NCBI GenBank assembly: GCA_964624825.1
Contig: CAZUYD010000002.1
Location: 1-64,000 of the forward strand
Reading direction: 5' to 3'
Origin: Enorma sp964624825
GTDB taxonomy: Bacteria; Actinomycetota; Coriobacteriia; Coriobacteriales; Coriobacteriaceae
DNA: 64,000 nucleotides
The position numbers and the translations under genes are program-made. The notes under the pieces are model-generated. The model was not told the DNA's origin. It did no database searches and saw nothing but the letters and a program-made list of their open reading frames with translations. Each line of letters opens with the position of its first letter. The stretch's first letter is position 1. Of this stretch, positions 27,510-35,975 are shown in pieces.

Positions 27510-28670
27510 ATGGCGATATTCGCCCGCGCGCTCTCGGTGGCACGGTACCGCAACTTCACATCGTATGACCTCGCGCTCGATGAGGGGCTCACGGTGCTCG
27601 TGGGACGCAACGCGGTGGGCAAGACGAACCTCATCGAGGCGTTGCAGCTTCTCACTACCGGGCGGTCGTTTCGAAAATCCTCGCCATCCGATCTGGTGCA
27701 GGCGGGGGGAGAGGCATGCGTGTTGTCGCTCACCCTTGAAGGCGACGGCCGCGTGATCGATACGGGTTGCGCCGTCAACGAAGGGAAGCGAAGTTTCACG
27801 CGAAACGGCAAGAAGTGCCGCGCGGCCGGCGTGCGCGGCGTGCTGCCGTCGGTGCTCTTCTGCCCCGATGACCTTAACATGGTCAAGCGGGGCGCGCGCT
27901 TTCGGCGCGGCGCGCTCGATGACTTCGGCGTTCAGCTCAACGAATCGTATGCTCAGCTGGCAAGCACCTACGAACGCTCCGTTGAGCAGAGAAATTCGCT
28001 GCTTAAGGAATCGTTCTGCTCTCGCGAACTCCTTGAGGCATGGAGCGAGTCGATCGCCGCGACGGCCGCCGCGCTGACGGTGCATCGCTTGGCGTTGCTC
28101 TCTCGCGTGCGCGCCCGCATGGTAGAGGTCTATGCGTCGCTGGCGGCCGGGGAGTGCGCGGACATCGCGTATACGCCGTCATGGTCTGATGGCGCGCTGT
28201 CCTTCGATGGCGGGTCTTTTGGCGGGGGCTCGGGCGCCCCGGGTGAAGCCGCGCCCGACCGCGCCGCGCAAATCGAGCAGGTGCGCCAACGCATCCTCGA
28301 TGCATTCGAGACGCGCGCAGATGAAGAGCTTCGCCGCGGTGTGACGCTGGTGGGCCCGCACCGCGACGACATCTCGTTTACCATCGACGGGCTGGACGCC
28401 CGCTCCTTCGCATCGCAGGGACAGCAGCGCAGCTTGGTGCTCGCATGGAAGATCGCAGAGGTCGAGGTCACCCGCGACATCCTCGGGCGTCCACCGTTGC
28501 TGTTGCTCGACGATGTCATGAGCGAGCTCGACGAGCGTCGCCGCGCGGCCTTTCTTGAGCATACCGAGGATGAGGTTCAAACGGTCATCACCACCACGAA
28601 TCTGGGATACTTTACCCAAGAGACCTTGGATCGCGCGAAGGTGGTGACCGTCGATGCCCGGGAGCAATGA
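27510..28670 (+). CDS. recF: DNA replication and repair protein RecF
   Basis: An SMC-like ATPase of 386 residues that helps load RecA at gaps. Walker A GRNAVGKTNLIEAL is near 31-44, the signature FASQGQQRSLVLAWKIAE near 296-313 and Walker B PLLLLDDVMSELD near 330. It lies 17 bases after dnaN, and its end overlaps the next gene by 17 bases. Confidence 0.95.
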   Translation: MAIFARALSVARYRNFTSYDLALDEGLTVLVGRNAVGKTNLIEALQLLTTGRSFRKSSPSDLVQAGGEACVLSLTLEGDGRVIDTGCAVNEGKRSFTRNGKKCRAAGVRGVLPSVLFCPDDLNMVKRGARFRRGALDDFGVQLNESYAQLASTYERSVEQRNSLLKESFCSRELLEAWSESIAATAAALTVHRLALLSRVRARMVEVYASLAAGECADIAYTPSWSDGALSFDGGSFGGGSGAPGEAAPDRAAQIEQVRQRILDAFETRADEELRRGVTLVGPHRDDISFTIDGLDARSFASQGQQRSLVLAWKIAEVEVTRDILGRPPLLLLDDVMSELDERRRAAFLEHTEDEVQTVITTTNLGYFTQETLDRAKVVTVDAREQ

Positions 28671-29238
28671 AGACGCCCGCACCCGAGGAGCCGTCCCCCT
28701 TTCATCGATGGTGGACGCCGAGCGGGCGCGCATCATGTCCAACGCGAGCCCCGAGCAGCGGGCGCGCATGGAGGCTGCGGAGCACGCGCGCGAGGTGTAT
28801 CGCGCCTGGAACGCCGTTTGCGCGGGTACCCGCGAAGGGGAGCATGTGACGGGGCTTCGCTACCTGCCCGACACGAACGAGCTGCTGGTGTATCTCGACG
28901 CCGCCTCATGGACGCAGGAGATGACCATGCTGCGCGAGATTATTCGCGCGCGCATGGAACGCGCCGGCGTCCGTATAGGCGGGTTCGTCTTTCGAACTTC
29001 AAAACCCGGATACGGCGGGAAGAAGTTCCATATGGTTCGCCGCACCTCGTCGCCGGCCGCCTCGGCCGAACCACGGAAGGCCGCCTCACCCCACACGCTC
29101 CTTACCGAGGAAGAGGATAGGGAGCTTCAAGAAGCCGTTGCTCCCATAGAGAACAGGGAACTCCGTGAATCACTCAAAAAAGCCATGAAGGCGAGCATTG
29201 AGTGGAAAAAGAGTAAAAATGAAAAAAACAGCGGCTAG
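28654..29238 (+). CDS. DUF721 / DciA-like protein
   Basis: The 194-residue protein sits in the actinobacterial recF-DUF721-gyrB position. The DUF721 core near residues 45-115 reads YRAWNAVCAGTREGEHVTGL, LLVYLDAASWTQEMTMLREI and IGGFVFRTSK; DciA proteins of this family help load the replicative helicase. A charged C-terminal extension (KKAMKASIEWKKSKNEK) follows. The start overlaps recF by 17 bases. The helicase-loader role is inferred from the family. Confidence 0.82.
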   Translation: MPGSNEDARTRGAVPLSSMVDAERARIMSNASPEQRARMEAAEHAREVYRAWNAVCAGTREGEHVTGLRYLPDTNELLVYLDAASWTQEMTMLREIIRARMERAGVRIGGFVFRTSKPGYGGKKFHMVRRTSSPAASAEPRKAASPHTLLTEEEDRELQEAVAPIENRELRESLKKAMKASIEWKKSKNEKNSG

Positions 29239-29489
29239 CGCCAATCTGACGGCCTTGTAGAGCTAATAAAAAGACCCTTTGTGATGTCATCTTTTCGGCT
29301 ATCATAGGTAAGCTTATGCAAACGATATCCTTGCGCGTTCGAGCGGGGGTACGCCATCGGCATCGCGCGCGGCGGCGCACGGATGAAGCACGGTATTCCC
29401 CGGCGGCGCGCGGGCGAGGGAGGAGCCCGCGTGGCCTCATGCGGGAACATGGTACCTCATATGGATGCATATGGGAAAAGGGAGCACAC

Positions 29490-31514
29490 GTGGCAAAAAA
29501 AGAACAGTATGACGGCAGCGAGATCAAAATTCTCGAAGGGCTCGAAGCCGTTCGCAAGCGCCCGGGCATGTATATCGGTTCAACCAGCGCGAGCGGCCTG
29601 CATCATCTGGTATGGGAGATCGTGGACAACTCGGTTGACGAGGCGATGGCCGGCTTCTGCACCAAAATCGAGGTGACGGTGCATCCGGATAACTCGGTCA
29701 CCGTGGTCGACAACGGCCGCGGCATCCCGGTCGATAAGCACCCGGTCAAGAAGATCCCCACACTCGAGGTCGTCATGACCATCTTGCACGCCGGCGGCAA
29801 GTTCGACAACAGCGCATACAAGGTGTCGGGCGGTTTGCACGGCGTGGGCGTCTCGGTGGTGAACGCCCTTTCAAAAAAGATGGTCGTCCAGGTCAAGCGC
29901 GACGGCAAGATTTATGAGATGAAGTTCAGCCGCGGCAAGACCACCCAGAAGATGAAGCAGGTGGGTACGGCCAAGGCAACGGGCACCATCACGACGTTTT
30001 GGCCCGACGAAGACGTGTTCGAGACAACCGTCTTCGATTACGAGACCCTGCGCCGGCGCCTGCAAGAGACGGCGTTTTTGAACAAGAACCTGAAGATCGT
30101 GCTCAAAGACGAGCGTGAGCTCGCGCCGCGCGCAGACGAGTTCTGCTACGAGGGCGGCATCGTTGACTTCGTGAAGTTCCTGAACGAGGGCAAGGAAATC
30201 CCCGATGGCCTCAAGCGGCCCATCTACCTGTCGGGCAAGAGCGACCCGGACGCGCCCGCCGAGAAGACGGGCGAGGTAGAGGTAGCCATTCAGTGGAACA
30301 CCGGGTATGCCGAGAACATCATGAGCTTCGCGAACGACATCTACACCCCTGAAGGCGGCATGCACCTCGAGGGGTTCCGCACGGCGCTCACCCGCGTGAT
30401 CAACGATTACGCGAAGAAGCAAAACATGTTGAAGAAAGACACCGACAAGCTCACGGGCGACGACGTGCGCGAGGGGCTTGCCGCGGTCATTTCGGTGAAG
30501 CTCTCGGACCCGCAGTTCGAAGGACAGACGAAGGCGAAGCTCGGCAGCTCGTTCATGCGCACGCTCGTGCTCAAGGTGGTGACCGACGGCCTTACCGATT
30601 ATTTGGAGGAACACCCCAAGGCGGGGCGCGAGATCGTCAAGAAGGCGCAGCAGGCGTCGCGCGCACGCACCGCGGCGCGCAAGGCGCGCGAGGCGACGCG
30701 CCGCAAATCGCTGCTCGAAAGCGCCTCGCTTCCCGGCAAGCTTGCAGACTGCTCGGTGCGTGACGCCGAGATGACCGAGCTCTTCATTGTCGAGGGCGAC
30801 TCGGCGGGCGGCTCGGCAAAAGACGGACGCCGCCGCGACATCCAGGCCATCCTGCCCCTGCGCGGCAAGATCTTGAATGTGGAGCGCGTCGGCGATCACC
30901 GCGCGTTCTCGAGCGATACCATCCAGTCGCTCATCACGGCCATCGGAACCGGCGTGACGACGAGCTCTGGCGAAGGCGGGGATTTCGACATCACGAAGGC
31001 GCGGTATCACAAGATCATCATCATGACCGATGCCGATGTTGACGGCGCGCATATCCGCATCCTGTTGCTCACGTTCTTCTATAAGTACATGAGACCGCTC
31101 ATCGATGCGGGATATGTATATGTGGCGTGCCCGCCCATCTTCGGCGTAAAGGTGCGCAACAAGATCCACTACGTCTATCCCAACGGCCGACAGCCCGAGG
31201 AAGAGATTCTGCGCGAGACCATCAAAAGCCTCGGCCTCAACCCCGACGATGCCGATGATGACGTCTCGTCGGGCAAGGTTACCAAGAAGCGCAAAGGGTA
31301 CACCGTGCAGCGCTATAAGGGTTTGGGAGAGATGGACCCCAAGCAGCTGGCGTCCACCACGATGGATCCCAAGACGCGTATCTTGCAGCGGGTGACCATC
31401 GAAGACGCCGTCGCCGCCGACCAGGCGGTACGGGAGCTCATGGGCAACCAGGTTGAGTATCGGCGGGAATACATCGAGAAGCATGCGCACGACGCGCGCT
31501 TCCTCGATGCGTAA
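29490..31514 (+). CDS. gyrB: DNA gyrase subunit B
   Basis: The 674-residue ATPase subunit of gyrase. A GTG at 29490 after GGGAGCACAC starts VAKKEQYDGSEIKILEGLEA; the upstream ATG of the open frame is not used by family comparison. The GHKL motifs are EIVDNSVDEAMAG, VVDNGRGIP and GGLHGVGVSVVNAL, and the TOPRIM region has IVEGDSAGGSAKDGRRRDIQ (EGDSA) and IIMTDADVDGAHI (DxD). The end YIEKHAHDARFLDA is typical. gyrA follows after 204 bases. Confidence 0.96.
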   Translation: MAKKEQYDGSEIKILEGLEAVRKRPGMYIGSTSASGLHHLVWEIVDNSVDEAMAGFCTKIEVTVHPDNSVTVVDNGRGIPVDKHPVKKIPTLEVVMTILHAGGKFDNSAYKVSGGLHGVGVSVVNALSKKMVVQVKRDGKIYEMKFSRGKTTQKMKQVGTAKATGTITTFWPDEDVFETTVFDYETLRRRLQETAFLNKNLKIVLKDERELAPRADEFCYEGGIVDFVKFLNEGKEIPDGLKRPIYLSGKSDPDAPAEKTGEVEVAIQWNTGYAENIMSFANDIYTPEGGMHLEGFRTALTRVINDYAKKQNMLKKDTDKLTGDDVREGLAAVISVKLSDPQFEGQTKAKLGSSFMRTLVLKVVTDGLTDYLEEHPKAGREIVKKAQQASRARTAARKAREATRRKSLLESASLPGKLADCSVRDAEMTELFIVEGDSAGGSAKDGRRRDIQAILPLRGKILNVERVGDHRAFSSDTIQSLITAIGTGVTTSSGEGGDFDITKARYHKIIIMTDADVDGAHIRILLLTFFYKYMRPLIDAGYVYVACPPIFGVKVRNKIHYVYPNGRQPEEEILRETIKSLGLNPDDADDDVSSGKVTKKRKGYTVQRYKGLGEMDPKQLASTTMDPKTRILQRVTIEDAVAADQAVRELMGNQVEYRREYIEKHAHDARFLDA

Positions 31515-31718
31515 CCCGGCTTTTCCAAGCACCCGATTCCGCTTGTGGGTTCTCCGCGCACCGCATATGAGGCGCGCCGGCCGTTCAAGGGAATCTTGGG
31601 CGCTTAGGGAGATGGAAGCCGAGCGCATCCCCGCACGACCCCCAGCAACCCCCGATGCGGGCGCTCCTCAAACGAGTGCTTCACGAGAGAATGACCACGA
31701 CCTAACTAGGAGGATTAC

Positions 31719-34490
31719 GTGGCGGAAGATACGAATAACACGCCGGATATGGAAAACGGCAGCGATCGCAGCTCGGAAGGGCTGCCCGACGACTTGAAGC
31801 GCCTGCTCGCCCGCGCCGAGGCCGACGATGAGGGCTCCGATGTCTACAACGAAGACGACGAAGGGGAAGACCCCGAGGTCGCCGACGAGGATATCGAGGA
31901 AACCTTTGGAACCATCGACCGCGGCGAAAGCGGTGGAGAGGACATCAACGGCGGGTCGCTGCAGATCAGCGAGTTCGGCCACGAGATGCGGCAGAGCTTC
32001 ATAGAGTATTCGATGTCGGTCATCACCGCCCGCGCGCTGCCCGATGTGCGCGACGGTTTAAAACCGGTGCACCGGCGCATCCTCTACGCCATGAACGAGA
32101 GCGGTATCTATCCCAATCGCCCGCACAAGAAGAGCGCGTGGACGGTCGGCGAGGTTATCGGTAAGTACCATCCGCACGGAGACGCCGCGGTCTACGAGAC
32201 CATGGTGCGCCTTGCCCAATGGTTCTCCATGCGTACCCCGCTCATCGATGGCCACGGGAACTTCGGCAACATAGACGGAGACTCCGCCGCCGCCATGCGC
32301 TACACCGAAAGCCGCCTGGCGCGCCCCGCCATGGAGCTGCTGCGCGACCTTCAGAAGGATACCGTCGATTGGCAACCGAACTACGACGAATCGCTCGCCG
32401 AGCCCCAGGTGCTGCCCGCGCGCTTTCCCAACTTGCTCGTCAACGGTTCGTCGGGCATCGCCGTGGGCATGGCCACGAACATCCCGCCGCACAATCTGGG
32501 CGAAACGGTCGAGGCATGCTGCTACCTGATCGACCATCCCCATGCGAGCGTCGATGAGCTCATGCAGATCATCCCTGGCCCCGATTTCCCCACTGGCGCG
32601 GTTATCATGGGGTCAGACGGCATCCGCCAGGCGTACGAGACCGGCCGCGGTTCCATCGTCGTGCGCGCGAAGGCGCATGTGGAGTCCACCAAGACCGGGC
32701 GCAACCGCTTGGTGTTCACCGAGATTCCCTATCAGGTGAATAAGGGTACGCTTCAAGAAAAGATAGCCCAGCTGGTCAACGAGAAGCGCATCGAGGGTAT
32801 CTCGGACATGCGCGACGAGTCCACCAGCAAGGGCATCCGCCTAATCGTTGAGCTTAAAAAGGGCGTCATCCCGCAGGTCGTGCTCAACAACCTGTATAAG
32901 TTCACCGCGCTGCAGACCACCTTCGGAGTCAACAACCTGGCGCTTGTTGACGGGGTGCCCAAGTGCCTGAGCCTGCCCGAGATGCTGCGCCACTATATAG
33001 ACCATCAAGTTGACGTGGTAACCCGGCGCACCCGCTTCGACCTTAAGAAAGCGCAGGCGCGTGCGCACATCCTCGAGGGGTACCTGCTGGCGCTCGATCA
33101 CATCGACGAGGTCATCCATATCATCCGCTCGTCGCAGACCGACGCCGAGGCGAGCGCGCGGCTCATCGAGCGCTTTGGGTTCACCCCCGAGCAGACCAAC
33201 GCCATCCTCGAGATGAAGCTCCGCCGTCTGACCGGTTTGGAGCGCGATAAGATCGAGGAAGAGCTGACCGGGCTGCGCCAGGCAATCGCCTACTACGAGG
33301 ACCTGCTCGCGCACGAGGAGAAGATCCTCGGCGTCATCAAAGAAGAGATGCGCGAGATCTCGAAGAAATACGCCGACAAGCGCCGCACCGAGATCACCGC
33401 TGCCGAGCGCGAGCTCGATGTGGAAGACCTCATCGCCGATGAGGACATGGTCGTCACCATCACGCATACGGGTTATGTGAAGCGCATCCCCGTTGCGGCG
33501 TATCGCTCGCAGAAGCGCGGCGGCAAGGGCGTCTCGGGCGTTACCCTTAAAGGTGACGACGTCATCAGCGAGATGTTCATCGCAAGCACCCATGAATACG
33601 TGCTGTTCTTCTCCACACGCGGTAAGGTGTACCGCCTCAAGGTGCACGAACTGCCCATTGGCACGCGCCAAGCGCGCGGAACCGCGATTGTGAACCTCCT
33701 TCCCTTCGATGAGGGGGAGAAGATCGCGAGCGTCATCAGCTGCCGTGAATTCCCCGATGACGAGTTTCTGCTCTTCGCCACCAAGCAGGGCATGGTGAAA
33801 AAGACGGTGATGAGCGCATACGATCGCAGCCGCCGCGATGGCATCATAGCCATCAGCCTTAAAGAGGGGGATGCCCTGCTCGGTGTGCGCCGGGTGCGCG
33901 ACGGCGACAAGATCATCATGGCCACCACGGCGGGCAAGGCCATCATGTTCGAAGAGAGCCAAGTGCGCGCGACCGGGCGCGACACGTCGGGCGTGCGCGG
34001 CATCACGTTGAAGAGCGGCGCCGAGGTGCTCGGCATGGAAATCTCAAACGGCAGGGGCGATCTGTTCGTCATCACCGAGCGCGGGTATGGCAAGCGCACG
34101 CCGGTCTCGGACTATCCCTGCCAGAACCGCGGCGGCCAGGGCGTGTACACCATTCAGATGACGCCGCGAAAAGGACAACTCGCTGCCATGAAGACGGTGG
34201 GGCCGCAGCATGAGCTCTTCATCATCACCGAGGGCGCGACGGTTATTCGGGTGAAAACGAGCGAGATCTCGCAAACCGGGCGTGCCACGCAGGGCGTCAA
34301 GATGATGAGCGTAGCAGACGGCGACCGCGTTACGGCCGTGGCGCGCATGACGAGTGCGAAGAAGAAGGCGAAAGCGGGTGCGGTGATCGAAGGTCAGGAA
34401 TCGCTCGACTTGGAAGCCGCGGGCGCTATGGACGACCATGTGGACATCGGCGCGGCAGATGAAGCACTCGAAGACCTCATGGATGAATAG
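31719..34490 (+). CDS. gyrA: DNA gyrase subunit A
   Basis: The 923-residue cleavage subunit. It starts at GTG 31719, after AGGAGG. The first 75 or so residues are an acidic extension not found in E. coli GyrA. The winged-helix region has KYHPHGDAAVYE, and the catalytic tyrosine is Tyr195 in AMRYTESRL. The GyrA box QKRGGKG is near 604-610 at the start of the six-bladed beta-pinwheel. In the quinolone-determining region the Ser83 equivalent is Ala156 and the Asp87 equivalent is Glu160. An acidic tail closes the protein. Confidence 0.96.
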   Translation: MAEDTNNTPDMENGSDRSSEGLPDDLKRLLARAEADDEGSDVYNEDDEGEDPEVADEDIEETFGTIDRGESGGEDINGGSLQISEFGHEMRQSFIEYSMSVITARALPDVRDGLKPVHRRILYAMNESGIYPNRPHKKSAWTVGEVIGKYHPHGDAAVYETMVRLAQWFSMRTPLIDGHGNFGNIDGDSAAAMRYTESRLARPAMELLRDLQKDTVDWQPNYDESLAEPQVLPARFPNLLVNGSSGIAVGMATNIPPHNLGETVEACCYLIDHPHASVDELMQIIPGPDFPTGAVIMGSDGIRQAYETGRGSIVVRAKAHVESTKTGRNRLVFTEIPYQVNKGTLQEKIAQLVNEKRIEGISDMRDESTSKGIRLIVELKKGVIPQVVLNNLYKFTALQTTFGVNNLALVDGVPKCLSLPEMLRHYIDHQVDVVTRRTRFDLKKAQARAHILEGYLLALDHIDEVIHIIRSSQTDAEASARLIERFGFTPEQTNAILEMKLRRLTGLERDKIEEELTGLRQAIAYYEDLLAHEEKILGVIKEEMREISKKYADKRRTEITAAERELDVEDLIADEDMVVTITHTGYVKRIPVAAYRSQKRGGKGVSGVTLKGDDVISEMFIASTHEYVLFFSTRGKVYRLKVHELPIGTRQARGTAIVNLLPFDEGEKIASVISCREFPDDEFLLFATKQGMVKKTVMSAYDRSRRDGIIAISLKEGDALLGVRRVRDGDKIIMATTAGKAIMFEESQVRATGRDTSGVRGITLKSGAEVLGMEISNGRGDLFVITERGYGKRTPVSDYPCQNRGGQGVYTIQMTPRKGQLAAMKTVGPQHELFIITEGATVIRVKTSEISQTGRATQGVKMMSVADGDRVTAVARMTSAKKKAKAGAVIEGQESLDLEAAGAMDDHVDIGAADEALEDLMDE

Positions 34491-34527
34491 CGCCGTCCGC
34501 AGATCTATATAAACCAGATCCGTACAC

Positions 34528-34566
34528 AATGGGTGCCTTTCAACAACGGGAGGCACCCATTAATTT
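34528..34566 (+). terminator. Terminator hairpin after gyrA
   Basis: AATGGGTGCCT at 34528-34538 pairs with AGGCACCCATT at 34551-34561 across a 12-base loop, followed by AATTTC. The stem is perfect; the T-run is weak. Confidence 0.75.
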
Positions 34567-34649
34567 CAAGACGCTTCGGAGGCAATGAGAGGCCTTGGAA
34601 GGTCTTGAAAGGGCTTTGAAGGGCCTTGAGGCGTATATACAAGGTTTGA

Positions 34650-34699
34650 GGTTTTTGGCTAGAGGTTACCGTGTACAGCGCCTCATCTAGCTAAAAACC
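34650..34699. terminator. Second inverted repeat downstream of gyrA
   Basis: GGTTTTTGGCTAGA (34650-34663) and TCTAGCTAAAAACC (34686-34699) form a 14-bp stem with one G-U pair. It lies between the convergent gyrA and the BFN gene and may end transcription from the right. The preceding 34580-34632 has degenerate CTTGAAGG-like repeats. Confidence 0.45.
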
Positions 34700-34783
34700 G
34701 CTTCAGAACGCATGAGCCGGTTGTGGATAGGTTGGGTATGTAACGGCGCCCGCTAAAGATGCAGCTGCCGGCTGGCGCACACG

Positions 34784-35299
34784 TTAAAAATCGTCGGGCG
34801 AGAGCGTCTGGATGAACTGGTCGAACTGCTTGAACTCATCCTCTTCCGCTGCTTGGTCGGCATAGTAAGATACCGTCCCCGCGCGGTTCATCACGTCGTC
34901 CTCAATATAGATGGGGGCGTTCGACCGCACGGCAAGCGCCAGCGCATCGCTCGGACGCGCGTCGATACAAACCTCGTTCATCGAATGCATATCGTTGCTG
35001 CCTGCCAGAACGATTTTGGCGTAGAAGATCGGTGCATCAACGTTGTTTATCTCGACACGCTCAACCTTTACGTTCAGTTTAGAAAGCGCATCGATAAAGA
35101 CGTCGTGCGTGATCGGCCGCGCGCTCTTTGCGCCGTCGATGCCATGACCAATCGCGGCGGCTTCGAATGAACCGGTCTGAATAGATAGAGAGCGCAGGGG
35201 CACCTCTTCGTTGCCATTCGTTCTGCGCTCCCGAAGCACGATGATCGACGGTACCGCTCCGGAGGCCATAATGATGGTCTCGATATCAGCGCGAATCAA
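34784..35299 (-). CDS. Bifunctional nuclease (BFN/DUF151) domain protein
   Basis: The 171-residue protein has the DUF151 fold over about residues 5-140: IETIIMASGAVPSIIVLRE, RSLSIQTGSFEAAAIGHGI, ITHDVFIDALSKLNVKVERV and IDARPSDALALAVRSNAPIY. The ARPSDALALAVR motif is the family hallmark. A short acidic tail follows. Family members have been reported to have RNase and DNase activity; the cellular role here is not known. It is a single gene read towards gyrA. Confidence 0.88.
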   Translation of the reverse strand: MIRADIETIIMASGAVPSIIVLRERRTNGNEEVPLRSLSIQTGSFEAAAIGHGIDGAKSARPITHDVFIDALSKLNVKVERVEINNVDAPIFYAKIVLAGSNDMHSMNEVCIDARPSDALALAVRSNAPIYIEDDVMNRAGTVSYYADQAAEEDEFKQFDQFIQTLSPDDF

Positions 35300-35975
35300 G
35301 ATGGCACCTCCTTGCGATGGCGGTTGTTAATAGAGCGCGACCAGAATCGCGGTTTAGCGTGGTGAAGCGCGCCTGGGCATCACCGCGTGAGGTTGGTACC
35401 CCAAACTGGGTTGTTATAGTACCTAAACCACGCTCATATTCAACCCGGAACAGAAGATATGACGCCGCGGGAAAAGATCGACATAGATTCGGAATATACG
35501 GAACAGATATATAAGATGTGCTCCATGAGCGTGAATCAAATATATGAGAGGCACCCCACGAGAGCGGAACGTTAGAGCGTAAGACAGTGTCTGGTGGGGT
35601 GCTCGCCACTCAAAATAACCCGTGTGTCCCGTGAATGCATCTGTCGAGCATGCTGACCACGAAAACTAAATATGTTTTAAATGTGAACATATTAAACGAG
35701 AATTGAATCTTTCAAACGAAGGTGGTTTGAGTTGGAATTCAATAAATTCGGTGGTTGTCGCCAACATATTACGAGCGGCAATGGGTGAATATTGTCGGAG
35801 GGGTAACAAAATATCCCTTAGCGCGGCGCAGCAATTTGTAAAAAACGCTCCCCCCCCCCGCCGATAAAATCGACCTAACTCTACATGGGTAACGGATGAA
35901 GTTGTGCTGAATGTAGCCTAGACGTAGTAGATGCACAGACAAGCACATCTTCGTGGGGGAAAGAGAGGCGAAGCC
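35300..35975. promoter_or_regulatory. Long leader of the FctA-type pilin gene with a C10 tract
   Basis: These 676 bases hold no convincing gene. AATATGTT at 35669-35676 and AACATATT at 35686-35693 form a small operator-like inverted repeat. A run of ten C at 35850-35859 lies about 115 bases before the likely GTG start. The AT content from 35640 to 35780 is above the local average. No promoter could be fixed. Confidence 0.45.

Noticed and set aside
29871..31628. 585-codon open frame antisense to gyrB
   Set aside because: It is a GC-rich mirror frame; gyrB on the other strand is complete and unmistakable.
32841..33962. 373-codon open frame antisense to gyrA
   Set aside because: Shadow of gyrA; no family motif and no ribosome binding site.
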